From an uncultured Prevotellaceae bacterium (GTDB lineage: Bacteria; Bacteroidota; Bacteroidia; Bacteroidales; Bacteroidaceae): a DNA stretch of 64,000 nucleotides. Numbering within the stretch: the stretch's first letter is position 1; each line of letters starts with the position of its first letter. The position numbers and the translations under genes were made by a program. Below the pieces are notes generated by a model. That model worked only from the letters and a program-made list of their open reading frames with translations, searched no databases and had not been told where the DNA came from. Positions 17,401 to 25,815 of the stretch are shown in pieces. The stretch spans positions 62,001 through 126,000 of the forward strand of contig CACYME010000002.1 of the NCBI GenBank assembly GCA_902775475.1, given 5' to 3'.

Positions 17401-17482
17401 CGAGGCCGAACATGATGACGACGAGAAGAATGGTTATGGGATAGTGCTCCAGCGGCCAGCGGAGCCAGTTCATCTGCTTCAT
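14348..17482 (-). CDS. RND efflux pump inner-membrane transporter (AcrB family)
   Basis: 1044 residues, the usual AcrB length. Starts with a cytoplasmic N-terminus and helix 1 (ITILLVVIMFGLGIYGL). Two large periplasmic loops alternate with two sets of helices. Helix 4 carries the proton-relay aspartate in VVLGMVVDNSIVV; only one Asp is seen where AcrB has two. The final helices contain LTSVMGLITLMGMIMRNEILIFEHAND. It exchanges protons for outward transport of substrates, with the AcrA-like lipoprotein (29 bases upstream) and the TolC-like channel. The last dozen residues (AHPQPLPKGGELNSSAD) derive from a GC-rich palindromic repeat. Substrate is not deducible. Confidence 0.95.
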   Translation of the reverse strand: MKQMNWLRWPLEHYPITILLVVIMFGLGIYGLQQMPKDEFPAFTIRQGVVVAVYPGATADEVEQQVAKPLERYLFTFGEVKREKTTTTCQNGMCMVLVHLNDNVNNKDEVWSKIKHGLALFKQSLPGGVLALVANDDFGNTSALLIAIESPERSYRELHDYSDRLGDRLRRIPSVANVRTYGEQQEQISLYVDRQRLQAYGIGQTMLLSQLQQQGLTTMSGSISTSRQQTPIHIEPSQRSEEEIANLIVFSDAQSGKVVRVRDLATVVREYDTSNGYIEQDGHPCVLLSLEMTAGNNIVQYGEEVDRVLDDFRATELPTDVTLTRIADQPKVVALSVSDFLRDLIISMAVIVLVMMVLFPLRSAIVAAITVPLSTFISVGIMWMMGIELNMVTLAALIVVLGMVVDNSIVVIDGYLEYLGKGMAPKEAAMESSRQYFMPMMLATLCICVIFYPLLLTLKGAFNDAMRDFPLTITVNLMVSLVLAVTVIPFLEVLIIRPGKVTTGGNAITKAVQRTYNHVLDWTFRHPWATICGGLAVVALSCLIAPTLKVRLFPYADRDQFAVEFFLPEGKGLDDTRMLADSLRTALGKDERVSGITSFIGCSSPRFMTCYAPQMAGKNFAQFIVNTTSQEATMELLAEYQPRWSERFPEAYVRFKRLDYLEVPELEYRFYGDDLDSLHAVAERLMAEMRQMPELEWVHTDFMQPFPLVSVELDPVASAQLGISRATAALSLSAATGDVSVGHLWEDDYALPIVLKDSSRLSFSDIQDLPLSTPATMLSGAVSGTSTSVPLRQVATVKPQWAENRIMHRHGERCLTVTGQFAQGVYAAPVEQRVADIMQAMPLPPGVRAEVGGEMEYNAEALPQIFGGVAIAMVIIFFFLLFNFKRFGITTVCIAALGLMLPGALVGLGLMNRTLGLTSVMGLITLMGMIMRNEILIFEHANDLMKRGKPGVKPEELLRNAAYEAGRRRMVPIFLTTATTAVGVVPMILAGSSFWMPVGVTIFAGGIGSLIMVVTMLPVVYWKVQPKAHPQPLPKGGELNSSAD

Positions 17483-17511
17483 GGACGATTTACGGTTTTT
17501 CCATTGACGAT

Positions 17512-18537
17512 TTAATAGATGACGCGGGTTCCCTCACTCAGCTTCTGATAGCCCTCGGTGACCACGCGCTGCCCCTGCTCCACGCCGCTGACGACGGCGA
17601 CGCTGTTGCCCTGCGCCTGTCCGATGGCGACGGCCATGCGGTGGGCGGTGCTGTCGCTGCCCACGGTCCAGACGAAGAGGCTGCCGTCGGCCCGCTTCTG
17701 CACCGCCGTGACGGGCAGCAGCGGCAGGGACGCTGACTGCGAGGGCGAGGCAGCAAAGCTGACGCTGGCCACCATGCCGGGCAGGAGCCTGCGACCGGGG
17801 TTGGGAACGTGGATGCGCACGTCGTAGGTGTGGGTGAGGGCGTCGGCCACGATGCCCTTCTCTATGCGTCCGCCGGTAGTGGTCACGCCGGCGGCCTCCA
17901 CAGCGATGGTGGAAGGCGTGCGGTCGGTGATGCTGGCAATCTCGGCCTCGGGCACGCTGACCTTCACCTTCACCGACGAGACGTCGAGGATGGTGACCAC
18001 GGCCTGCGAGGGCAGCGCCGTCTCGCCGGCTCCCACCAGTCTGCGCCCGATGATGCCGCCGACGGGGGCCACGAGGCGGCAGTCGGCCAGGTTCTTGCGA
18101 GCCACGGCCAGCTGCGACTGCGCCTGGGCCACCTTGCTCTGAATCTCCACCCACTGCACCTCGGGCAGCGAGCCGGCATCGTGCAGCTGGCCGTAGCGGT
18201 CCAGCGCATCGTTGGCCTGCGTCATGGCGGCCTCGGCACCGCTGAGCAGGTTGCGGGCCTGCGTGTCGTCCATCTCGGCCAGCAGCTGACCGCGGCTCAC
18301 GGCCTGCCCCTCGCTGACCAGCACGCGGCGCACCACGCCCATGCCCGTGAAGCTGACGGCCGTGGCCTCGTTTTCCTCCACTATGCCCACAAACGGGGCG
18401 AAAGCCGTCTCCGAGCCAGTGCCCATCAAGGTCGTTTTCACACGTACAGGAGCCTTCGCAGGGCTCGTCTTCTTCTGGCTGCAGCCTGCCAGCACAGCCA
18501 CGGCCAGAAGTCCCAGCACTAACGTTGTTCTCATCAT
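17512..18537 (-). CDS. RND efflux membrane fusion lipoprotein (AcrA family)
   Basis: 341 residues with a lipoprotein signal (VLAGC, Cys19). A lipoyl-like half (GMGVVRRVLVSEGQAVSRGQLLAEMDD) flanks a short helical hairpin (LSGAEAAMTQANDALDRYGQL...AQAQSQLAVARKNLADC). The second lipoyl half (LVAPVGGIIGRRLVGAGE) and beta-barrel and membrane-proximal regions follow. It links the AcrB-like transporter to the TolC-like channel. First gene of the operon; a divergent AraC regulator lies 217 bases away, with a pair of direct repeats between them. Confidence 0.94.
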   Translation of the reverse strand: MMRTTLVLGLLAVAVLAGCSQKKTSPAKAPVRVKTTLMGTGSETAFAPFVGIVEENEATAVSFTGMGVVRRVLVSEGQAVSRGQLLAEMDDTQARNLLSGAEAAMTQANDALDRYGQLHDAGSLPEVQWVEIQSKVAQAQSQLAVARKNLADCRLVAPVGGIIGRRLVGAGETALPSQAVVTILDVSSVKVKVSVPEAEIASITDRTPSTIAVEAAGVTTTGGRIEKGIVADALTHTYDVRIHVPNPGRRLLPGMVASVSFAASPSQSASLPLLPVTAVQKRADGSLFVWTVGSDSTAHRMAVAIGQAQGNSVAVVSGVEQGQRVVTEGYQKLSEGTRVIY

Positions 18538-18664
18538 TCTTTTCTTGCTCTTATGGATTGCAAAATGCGTCGTTTATAGAAAAATCGTGCAAATATGGCA
18601 AATTTTTCCGTATTCGGATTGTTCCAAAACGCTTCTTTATTGTTCTTTTTAGCGCAATAATACA

Positions 18665-18696
18665 CTATCGGCCATAAAAAAGGAGCTATCGGCCAT
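18665..18696. promoter_or_regulatory. Direct-repeat operator, candidate AraC-type site
   Basis: CTATCGGCCAT occurs at 18665-18675 and again at 18686-18696, in the same orientation with a 21-bp period (two helical turns). This is the geometry of AraC-family half-sites. It lies between acrA and the araC-like gene, just upstream of the latter's promoter. Confidence 0.65.
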
Positions 18697-18717
18697 TGAT
18701 TTATGAAAAAGAATTGC

Positions 18718-18725
18718 CATCTTTG
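18718..18725 (+). promoter_or_regulatory. Likely promoter -7 box of the AraC-family gene
   Basis: CATCTTTG, one base off TAnnTTTG, with an ATTG about 20 bases upstream. It lies 29 bases before the ATG at 18755 and argues against the GTG at 18728. Confidence 0.5.
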
Positions 18726-18754
18726 CAGTGGAAAAGAGCAAAGAAGCAAAGAAA

Positions 18755-19636
18755 ATGAGCGAAGAAATCACCCTTCAGACCATTACTAACGACAAAAGAA
18801 TCAGTGTGGAGTATTCCGACGACGACATTGTCATCATCGACAATGTGCGCAACCTGGTTGACCCACAAGTAACGCGCATGAACATGCACCTGCTGACCAT
18901 CTGCACCGGCGGACGTGCCCATGGCAGCATCAATGGTCAGGAAATAGAGCTGCACAAGAACCAGGTGGCCGTCTGTCCGCCGAACGTGACGCTGACAAAC
19001 TTGATGGTGAGCCCCGACTTCGACTTCAAGGCCATGTTCTTCACCACGCGCATCCTGCAGAGCTTCCTCAGGGAGAAGATGAACCTGTGGAACAAAGTGA
19101 TGTACATCCATCACCTCCACGTGGTGTCGATGAACGATGCCGAAATGACCTACTACAGCCATTTCTACGAGATGCTTCGCATGATTATCGACAACAAAGA
19201 CGACGCCCCCTTCAAGACCGAGGTCATCCAGGCCCTGCTGCGCGCCGCCTTCCTTGCCCTCTGTGGCCGCATGGTGCTCGAGAGGCCCGACGTAGCCGCC
19301 GAAGACCACGCCACCAAGGCGAGCACGTCGCTCTTCCAGCGCTTCCTCCACCTGCTGAGCCTCACGCAGGAGAAGCACCGCACCGTGGAAAGCTATGCCA
19401 GCGAACTGTGCGTCTCGGCGAAGTACCTCTCTGCCGTGTGTAAGAAGGCGTCGGGCAAGACGGCCAACGAATGGATTACGGAGCACGTGCTCGAGGAGAT
19501 TCGCTACCAGCTGTGCCACACCGACCACAGCATCAAGCAAATCTGCGCGATGCTCGGCTTCCCCAACCCCTCGTTCTTCGGCAAGTACGTGCGCGACCAT
19601 TTCGGCATGACGCCCGTGCAGCTGCGCCAGTCGTAG
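18755..19636 (+). CDS. AraC-family transcriptional regulator
   Basis: 293 residues from ATG 18755. The N-terminal 170 residues form a cupin-like sensing domain (IDNVRNLVDPQVTRMNMHLLTICTGG...). The C-terminal 100 residues hold the two helix-turn-helix units: TVESYASELCVSAKYLSAVCKKASGKTANEWI and SIKQICAMLGFPNPSFFGKYVRDHFGMTPVQLR, the second being the classical family signature. It is divergent from the acrA-acrB-tolC operon and probably controls it, and itself, through the CTATCGGCCAT repeats in between. The ligand is unknown. Confidence 0.93.
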   Translation: MSEEITLQTITNDKRISVEYSDDDIVIIDNVRNLVDPQVTRMNMHLLTICTGGRAHGSINGQEIELHKNQVAVCPPNVTLTNLMVSPDFDFKAMFFTTRILQSFLREKMNLWNKVMYIHHLHVVSMNDAEMTYYSHFYEMLRMIIDNKDDAPFKTEVIQALLRAAFLALCGRMVLERPDVAAEDHATKASTSLFQRFLHLLSLTQEKHRTVESYASELCVSAKYLSAVCKKASGKTANEWITEHVLEEIRYQLCHTDHSIKQICAMLGFPNPSFFGKYVRDHFGMTPVQLRQS

Positions 19637-19719
19637 CCGAAGGCGGCGACGGCAATGGCATCCTGCTGCATGCTGGAGGTTCGCCAATCCTTGGAGCTGT
19701 AAAGAAAATGAAAACTCAA

Positions 19720-20170
19720 ATTTTGTGCTTACAATTTTTCGTAGAAAATAGTTCGACAAAAAAACATCACGGCGACGAAGCAAAATAGAACGAAAAATGG
19801 CGTTTTTGAGCCGTTTCGCCCACCTCAGCGTCCATCGGCTGTGAAAAAAATGTGAAAAAAGGCCCGATTTTTGCACACTCCACCCTGTTCTGTGCATTCT
19901 ATTTTGAGAATTTTGCCGTTTTTTTCATTTCCGAACGAACGCTTTTGAGAAAAAAGTCAACGCCAAATTTTTCTGCGGCGTTGACTTTTTCGAGCCATCG
20001 ACCGCCAATTTTTCCCGTTTTGAGCAGAAAGCGCTGTGAGCCAGCCATTTACGAAGGTCTCCAAAAATGGGCATTTTTTCGGCCGCGAGCACTTTTTTTC
20101 AGAAGACCCCCTGTTTTTTGGGGGGTAAATCGACCCATTTTTTGAAAACTCGCCGAAAAGTGCTTACAAT
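19720..20170. repeat. Dispersed AT-rich intergenic repeat, copy 1
   Basis: The 715-base gap between the AraC gene and hutH has no credible gene. It holds a perfect 14-bp hairpin AAAAAGTCAACGCC / GGCGTTGACTTTTT (19951-19964 / 19977-19990) and the word GTGCTTACAATTT at both ends (about 19727 and 20158). Phrases are shared with gaps at 29060-29510 and 38513-38960, including the GTCAACGCCAAATTTT core. It is T- and A-tract rich, without start sites. Confidence 0.7.
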
Positions 20171-20294
20171 TTGAAACCTCCAGAAACGGGACACCTTAGT
20201 TCAGTATCTCTCTGCATCATTGGGATTAAATGACCAAAACAGGTAAATAGTTCCCGAAAAGCCGACCTCCATAAAAACATTTTTCGGCGTTTCC

Positions 20295-20325
20295 TTTGTG
20301 GATTGCGGCAAAATGCTTACCTTTG
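20295..20325 (+). promoter_or_regulatory. hutH promoter
   Basis: TTTG at 20295-20298, 19-base spacer, TACCTTTG at 20318-20325, then 26 bases to the ATG. Confidence 0.75.
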
Positions 20326-20351
20326 CAACCTACTAAGACTATAAGAATACT

Positions 20352-21848
20352 ATGACAACTCATTTCATCTCGGCCGAGCACCTCACCATTGAGCGCATCG
20401 GCGAAATCATCCGAGGCGGCCTGAAGCTGGAGCTTTCGGAAGACGCCAAGCAACGCATCCGCCGCTGCCGACAGTACCTCGACAAGAAAATTTCCTCGAA
20501 CGGTGCCCCAGTCTACGGCGTCACCACGGGCTTCGGGTCACTCTGCAACGTCTCGATAGGCAAGGACCAGCTGTCGCAGCTGCAGGTGAACCTCATCAAG
20601 AGCCATGCCTGCGGTGTGGGCGAGCGCGTGCAGAACGACATCGTGAAGATTATGCTGCTGCTGAAGATTCAGTCGCTCAGCTACGGCTATTCGGGCTGTA
20701 AGCTCGACACGGTGCAGCGGCTGGTGCAGTTCTTCAACAACGACGTCTACCCCGTGGTCTACCGCCAGGGGTCGCTCGGCGCCTCGGGCGACCTGGTGCC
20801 GCTGGCCCACCTGTGCCTGCCGCTCATCGGACTGGGCGAGGTGGAATATCAGGGCAAGGTCATCAGCGGCGAGGAGCTGTGCCACAAGAAGCGGTGGAAG
20901 CCCATCGTGCTGGCATCGAAGGAGGGCCTCGCCCTGCTCAACGGCACGCAGAACATGAGCGCCTTCGCCGTGTGGAGCCTGCTGGAAGCCGAGCGGCTGA
21001 GCACGTGGGCCGACAAGATTGCGGCCATGAGCCTCGACGCCTTCGACGGACGCATCGAGCCGTTCCTCGACGCCGTGCACCAGGTGCGCCCTCATCAGGG
21101 GCAGATAGAGACGGCCCGCAACATGCGCCAGATGCTCGAGGGCAGCCAGATTCTGAACAACATCAAGGCCCACGTGCAGGACCCCTACTCCTTCCGCTGC
21201 GTGCCGCAGGTGCACGGTGCCGTGAAGGACACGCTACGCTACGTAAAGAGCGTCATCGACATTGAGATTAACTCGGCCACTGACAACCCCACGGTGCTGC
21301 CCGACGACGACCTGATCATCTCAGCCGGCAACTTCCACGGCGAGCCCATCGCCCTGCCCATCGACTTCCTGTCGATAGCCATGAGCGAGCTGGCCGACAT
21401 CTCCGAGCGACGCATCTACCGACTGGTGAGCGGCACGCGCGGACTGCCCTCGTTCCTCGTGGCCAACCCCGGCGTGAACAGCGGATTCATGATTACGCAG
21501 TACACTGCCGCCTCGTGCGTCTCGCTCAACAAGAGCCTCGCCATGCCCAGCAGCGTGGACAGCATTCCCAGCTGCCAGGACCAGGAGGACCTCGTGTCGA
21601 TGGGTGCCAACGCCGCCATCAAGCTGCAGAAGGTCATCCTGAACACCGAGCGCGTGCTCGCCATCGAGCTGTTCAACGCCGCCCAGGCGCTCGACTTCCG
21701 CCTGCCGCTGCGCTCCAGCCCTGCCATCTGTCAGATTCACCAGGAGTTCCGTCGCGTGGTACCGTTCATCCTGAACGACGAGCTGATGTACCCCCACATC
21801 GAGGCCGCCGTGCAGTTCTTGCGCCGCCGGCCACAGGAAAAAGTATGA
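20352..21848 (+). CDS. hutH: Histidine ammonia-lyase
   Basis: 498 residues, the family's normal length. The MIO cofactor triad Ala-Ser-Gly is at 144-146 in GSLGASGDLVPLAHL, and the conserved YGVTTGFG is at 55-62. QDQEDLVSMG and SLDAFDGR near other active-site positions are also present. It removes ammonia from L-histidine to give urocanate, the first step of histidine breakdown. It has its own promoter and converges on hutU, with a shared terminator between them. Confidence 0.97.
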   Translation: MTTHFISAEHLTIERIGEIIRGGLKLELSEDAKQRIRRCRQYLDKKISSNGAPVYGVTTGFGSLCNVSIGKDQLSQLQVNLIKSHACGVGERVQNDIVKIMLLLKIQSLSYGYSGCKLDTVQRLVQFFNNDVYPVVYRQGSLGASGDLVPLAHLCLPLIGLGEVEYQGKVISGEELCHKKRWKPIVLASKEGLALLNGTQNMSAFAVWSLLEAERLSTWADKIAAMSLDAFDGRIEPFLDAVHQVRPHQGQIETARNMRQMLEGSQILNNIKAHVQDPYSFRCVPQVHGAVKDTLRYVKSVIDIEINSATDNPTVLPDDDLIISAGNFHGEPIALPIDFLSIAMSELADISERRIYRLVSGTRGLPSFLVANPGVNSGFMITQYTAASCVSLNKSLAMPSSVDSIPSCQDQEDLVSMGANAAIKLQKVILNTERVLAIELFNAAQALDFRLPLRSSPAICQIHQEFRRVVPFILNDELMYPHIEAAVQFLRRRPQEKV

Positions 21849-21917
21849 CGCTCGGAAGAGGGGAACGGGTTGCAGGAAAAAGGCAACGGGTTTCAAGAAA
21901 AAAAACAACGGTTTTTT

Positions 21918-21959
21918 GAAAAAAGGCGTTCGTTTCTGGAGAAAAGCGAACGCCTTTTT
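21918..21959. terminator. Bidirectional terminator between hutH and hutU
   Basis: Stem AAAAAAGGCGTTCG / CGAACGCCTTTTTT with a 14-base loop; A and T runs on both sides allow termination in both directions. Confidence 0.85.
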
Positions 21960-21964
21960 CTTAT

Positions 21965-23995
21965 TTAGTCAAGACATTGTAGCACGTCGTCGCTGACCAG
22001 GTTGGGCATGGTGACGCGCAGTTGCGGCGTGCGCTCCATCTCGCGGCGGATGGCGTCCATCGAGCCTTCGTTGCGGGCCCACGAGCGGCGGGCGATGCCG
22101 TTGTTCACATCCCAGAAGAGCATCTGTCGGATGCGGCGGTCGCAGTCCTCAGAGCCGTCGATGGCCATGCCGAAGCCGCCGTTAATGACCTCGCCCCAGC
22201 CTACGCCGCCGCCGTTGTGGAGGCTCACCCACGTGGCACCGCGGAAGGCGTCGCCGATGACGTTCTGCACGGCCATGTCGGCACACTTGTTAGAACCGTC
22301 GTAGATGTTCGAGGTCTCGCGGAAGGGCGAGTCGGTGCCGCTGACGTCGTGGTGGTCGCGGCCCAGGACGACGGGTCGGCTGATGCGGCCCTCGCGGATG
22401 GCCTTGTTGAACGCCAGGGCGATGCGGGTGCGGCCCTCGGCATCGGCGTAGAGGATGCGGGCCTGCGAGCCCACGACGAGCTGGTTCTTACCGGCCTCAC
22501 GAATCCAGTGCAGGTTGTCGGCCAGCTGTCCGTGGATGTCGGCTGGGGCCGTCGTCAGCATGTCGGCCAGCACCTCGGCGGCCAGGCGGTCGGTCTCCTC
22601 CAGGTCCTTCGGGTCGCCGCTGGAGCACACCCAGCGGAAGGGGCCGAAGCCGTAGTCGAAGAACAGCGGACCCATGATGTCCTGCACGTAGGAGGGGTAG
22701 CGGAACTGCCGCGGCTCCTTCACCGTCTGTTGCGACTGAGTCGCAACAAGCCCTACCTCGGCACCGGCACGGCTGGCTTCGAGCAGGAAGGCGTTGCCAT
22801 AGTCGAAGAAATACATGCCGCGGTCGGCCAGCCGGTTGATGGCAGCCACCTGGCGGCGCAGCGATGCCTGCACGGCCTCGCGGAAGCGGTCGGGCTCCTC
22901 GGCCATCATGCGCTGCGACTCCTCTAACGAGTAGCCCACGGGATAGTAGCCGCCGGCCCAGGGGTTGTGCAGCGAGGTCTGGTCGCTACCCAGGTCGACG
23001 CGGATGCCCTCGTCGGCCAGGCGCTCCCACAGGTCGACGACGTTGCCGACGTAGGCAAAGGAGACGACGCGGCGCTCCGCCACGGCCCGCCGCACGGCCG
23101 GCAGCAGCTCGCCGAGGTCGTCGTGCAGCTCGTCGACCCAGCCCTGCTCGTAGCGCTTCTGCGCCGCCTTCGGGTTGATTTCAGCCGTCACGCTCACCAC
23201 ACCAGCGATGTTGCCTGCTTTAGGCTGAGCACCGCTCATGCCGCCCAGTCCCGCGGTGACGAAGAGCGGCAGGCCGCTGGCGGCGGTGCCGTCGCCCCGC
23301 ACCCTCCGTGCAGCATTGAGCACGGTGATGGTGGTGCCATGGACGATGCCCTGCGGACCGATGTACATATAGCTGCCGGCGGTCATCTGTCCGTACTGCG
23401 ACACGCCGAGGGCGTTCATGCGCTCCCAGTCATCGGGCTTGGAGTAGTTGGGGATGACCATGCCGTTGGTGACGACGACGCGCGGTGCATCCTTATGCGA
23501 GGGGAAGAGACCCAGCGGATGGCCGCTGTACATGACGAGCGTCTGCTCGTCGGTCATCTCTGAGAGGTATTTCATCACCAGCCGATACTGTGCCCAGTTC
23601 TGGAACACGGCTCCGTTGCCGCCGTAGGTAATCAGCTCATGGGGATGCTGCGCCACACGCGGGTCGAGGTTGTTCTGTATCATCATCATGATGGCAGCGG
23701 ACTGACGCGAGCGATGCGGATACTCGTCGATGGGGCGGGCATACATGGGGTAGGTGGGGCGGAAGCGGTACATGTAGATGCGCCCGTAGCGTCGCAGCTC
23801 CTCGGCAAACTCCGGGGCGAGCTGTGCGTGCAGCTCGGCGGGGAAGTAACGCAGGGCGTTGCGCAGTGCCAGCCGCTTCTCGTCGGGCGTCAGGATGTCC
23901 TTGCGCTTCGGGGCATGGTTGATGGTGGTATCATAGGGCGGCATCTCGGGCAGCTCGGCGGGGATGCCTTGGCGGAGTTCTTCTTGGAAAGTCAT
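21965..23995 (-). CDS. hutU: Urocanate hydratase (urocanase)
   Basis: 676 residues, longer than the roughly 560 of proteobacterial enzymes. Recognisable landmarks are the NAD site GLGGMSGAQPKA, DQTSLHNPWAGGYYPVGYS, FFDYGNAFLLEASRAGAEV and FRYPSYVQDIMGPLFFDYGFGPFRWVC. It converts urocanate to imidazolonepropionate. Between EASRAGAEV and FRYPSYVQD, where the family has a short variable loop, residues about 415-426 (VATQSQQTVKEP) are encoded by the 31-bp palindromic element. It follows ftcD by 39 bases of short repeats and ends at the terminator shared with hutH. Confidence 0.96.
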   Translation of the reverse strand: MTFQEELRQGIPAELPEMPPYDTTINHAPKRKDILTPDEKRLALRNALRYFPAELHAQLAPEFAEELRRYGRIYMYRFRPTYPMYARPIDEYPHRSRQSAAIMMMIQNNLDPRVAQHPHELITYGGNGAVFQNWAQYRLVMKYLSEMTDEQTLVMYSGHPLGLFPSHKDAPRVVVTNGMVIPNYSKPDDWERMNALGVSQYGQMTAGSYMYIGPQGIVHGTTITVLNAARRVRGDGTAASGLPLFVTAGLGGMSGAQPKAGNIAGVVSVTAEINPKAAQKRYEQGWVDELHDDLGELLPAVRRAVAERRVVSFAYVGNVVDLWERLADEGIRVDLGSDQTSLHNPWAGGYYPVGYSLEESQRMMAEEPDRFREAVQASLRRQVAAINRLADRGMYFFDYGNAFLLEASRAGAEVGLVATQSQQTVKEPRQFRYPSYVQDIMGPLFFDYGFGPFRWVCSSGDPKDLEETDRLAAEVLADMLTTAPADIHGQLADNLHWIREAGKNQLVVGSQARILYADAEGRTRIALAFNKAIREGRISRPVVLGRDHHDVSGTDSPFRETSNIYDGSNKCADMAVQNVIGDAFRGATWVSLHNGGGVGWGEVINGGFGMAIDGSEDCDRRIRQMLFWDVNNGIARRSWARNEGSMDAIRREMERTPQLRVTMPNLVSDDVLQCLD
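22718..22748. repeat. 31-bp palindromic element, copy B (in hutU)
   Basis: Same element as at 9611-9641, 30 of 31 bases identical, same orientation relative to the gene but shifted by one reading frame. Confidence 0.85.
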
Positions 23996-24034
23996 GGGAG
24001 ATTGACGATTTTAGGATTGACGATTGACGGTTGG

Positions 24035-25759
24035 TTACAGCTTGCCTTCTACGACAGCCATAATTTCCTTTTCCAGCTGGTTGGCCTGCGCGATGAGGGC
24101 GTTGGCCTCGCCGATGAGGGCGTCGGCCTGCTGGCGCTCCTTCAGGCTGGCGGCGTTGATCTTCACGTTCAGACCGGCACCGAGGACGGCGGCGCGGGCG
24201 GCCAAGGCCCCCACCCCGGCATCGCTGACGCTGGCGGGATTGCCCTGCTCGGCCATGGCGCGGCAGATGTCGAAGGTCTGCAGCGAGGCCTTCATCGTGT
24301 GCAGCGGCACCTGGGCGGCATAGAGCGTGGCCTGCTGGATGGCCGCCGTGCGGGCGGCCTGCTCCTCCTCGGTCTTCTTCGGCATGCCGAAAGCGGCCAT
24401 GATGGCGTTGAAGGCCTGCGTGTCCTCGTCGACGAGGGCGAGCAGTTCAGTCATGAGCGACTGGCCGCGGTCGGCCCAGTCGGAAAACTCCTTCCAGCGG
24501 TCGTCCCAGCCGGGCTTATGGCTGGACAGGTTGGCCACCATCGTGCCCAGTGCAGCGGCCAGGGCTCCCATGTAGGCGCTGATGGTACCGCCGCCGGGAG
24601 CGGGACTCTCGCGGCTGGTTTCCTCGGCAAAAGCCTTGGTGGTCAGGTTGACCAGTGCAGGGGAAGCGGCCTGTGCGTCCTCCATGAGGTACTCGATGAC
24701 CTTCTCACGGGGATTGAAGGGGCGCAGGTCGTCGAGGCCCATCGACTTGATGGCAATCTTGAGGATGTCGGCCTCGGGGATGCCCGTGGAGCGGTGCTGC
24801 TTCTCTAAGAAATACTTGCCGGCGTCGATGAGCGCCTTCTTCGGCACGAGGCCCACAATCTCGGTGCCCGTGACGCGGAGGCCGCGCAGCTGTGCACAGC
24901 GGCACACCTCGTCGAAGGCGACGTGGAGCGGCGTGACGGCCAGGTTGGTCATGTTCATCGACACCTGGGCGATGCCGTATTCGTCGATATACCAGCCGAT
25001 GGCCTTCGTGGCCTTCAGCGTGCCGGGAATCATGACGGGCTTGCCGTCGGCATCGAGCACCTTCTTGCCCGTGATGGGGTTGCCCTCGCGCTTGGGGCGC
25101 CCTTTCTCGCGCACATCGAAGGCGATGGCGTTGGCGCGGCGCGTGGAGGTGGTGTTCAGGTTCCAGTTCACGGCGATGAGGAAGTCGCGGGCGCCGACGG
25201 CGGTGCAGCCGCAGCGCTGGATGCTCTCGGGAACAGGCTGGCCCACGGCCAGTGGGCCTCCCGGCATATAGTCGGGCTGCTTGCCGGGCGTGGTGAGCTT
25301 CTCCTGCAGCGCCTCATATTCGCCGGCACGGCAGACGGCGAGGTTCTTGCGCTCAGGGATGAAGGCCGAAGCCTCGTAGGCATAGCAGGGGATGCCGGCC
25401 TCACGGGCCATGCGGTCGGCCAGCTGGCGGGCCAGTCCGGCACACTCCTCAAGGGTGATGCCGCTGACGGGGATGAGAGGGAGCACGTCGGTGGCGCCCA
25501 TACGGGGATGGGCCCCGTGATGGCGGCGCATGTCGATGACCTCGGCAGCCTTCCTGGCACCGCGGAAGGCACCCTCGACCACGGCAGCGGGCTCGCCGAC
25601 GAAGGTGACGACGGTGCGGTTGGTGGCCTCGCCGGGGTCGACGTTGAGCAGGCGAACGCCGTCGGCGCTCTCGATGGCATCGGTGATTTGCTTGATAACG
25701 GTCATGTCGCGGCCCTCGCTGAAATTGGGCACGCACTCAATGATTTGTTTTGATGACAT
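24035..25759 (-). CDS. ftcD: Fused glutamate formimidoyltransferase / formimidoyl-THF cyclodeaminase
   Basis: 574 residues from ATG 25759 (MSSKQIIECVPNFSEG). An open frame continues upstream but reads a repeat tract and the neighbouring gene's end. Residues about 1-330 are the formimidoyltransferase (CVPNFSEGRD, HHGAHPRMGATDVLPLIPV). Residues about 370-574 are the cyclodeaminase (SPAPGGGTISAYMGALAAALGTMVANLS). It moves the formimino group of formimidoylglutamate to tetrahydrofolate and then releases ammonia, feeding one-carbon units from histidine into folate. hutU follows; hutI, needed between them in the pathway, is not in the window. Confidence 0.95.
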   Translation of the reverse strand: MSSKQIIECVPNFSEGRDMTVIKQITDAIESADGVRLLNVDPGEATNRTVVTFVGEPAAVVEGAFRGARKAAEVIDMRRHHGAHPRMGATDVLPLIPVSGITLEECAGLARQLADRMAREAGIPCYAYEASAFIPERKNLAVCRAGEYEALQEKLTTPGKQPDYMPGGPLAVGQPVPESIQRCGCTAVGARDFLIAVNWNLNTTSTRRANAIAFDVREKGRPKREGNPITGKKVLDADGKPVMIPGTLKATKAIGWYIDEYGIAQVSMNMTNLAVTPLHVAFDEVCRCAQLRGLRVTGTEIVGLVPKKALIDAGKYFLEKQHRSTGIPEADILKIAIKSMGLDDLRPFNPREKVIEYLMEDAQAASPALVNLTTKAFAEETSRESPAPGGGTISAYMGALAAALGTMVANLSSHKPGWDDRWKEFSDWADRGQSLMTELLALVDEDTQAFNAIMAAFGMPKKTEEEQAARTAAIQQATLYAAQVPLHTMKASLQTFDICRAMAEQGNPASVSDAGVGALAARAAVLGAGLNVKINAASLKERQQADALIGEANALIAQANQLEKEIMAVVEGKL

Positions 25760-25815
25760 AGTATTTGTAGGTTTTGTAGGTATGGTAGGGGTGGGGGTAG
25801 GTGCTGTAGGGGGAG

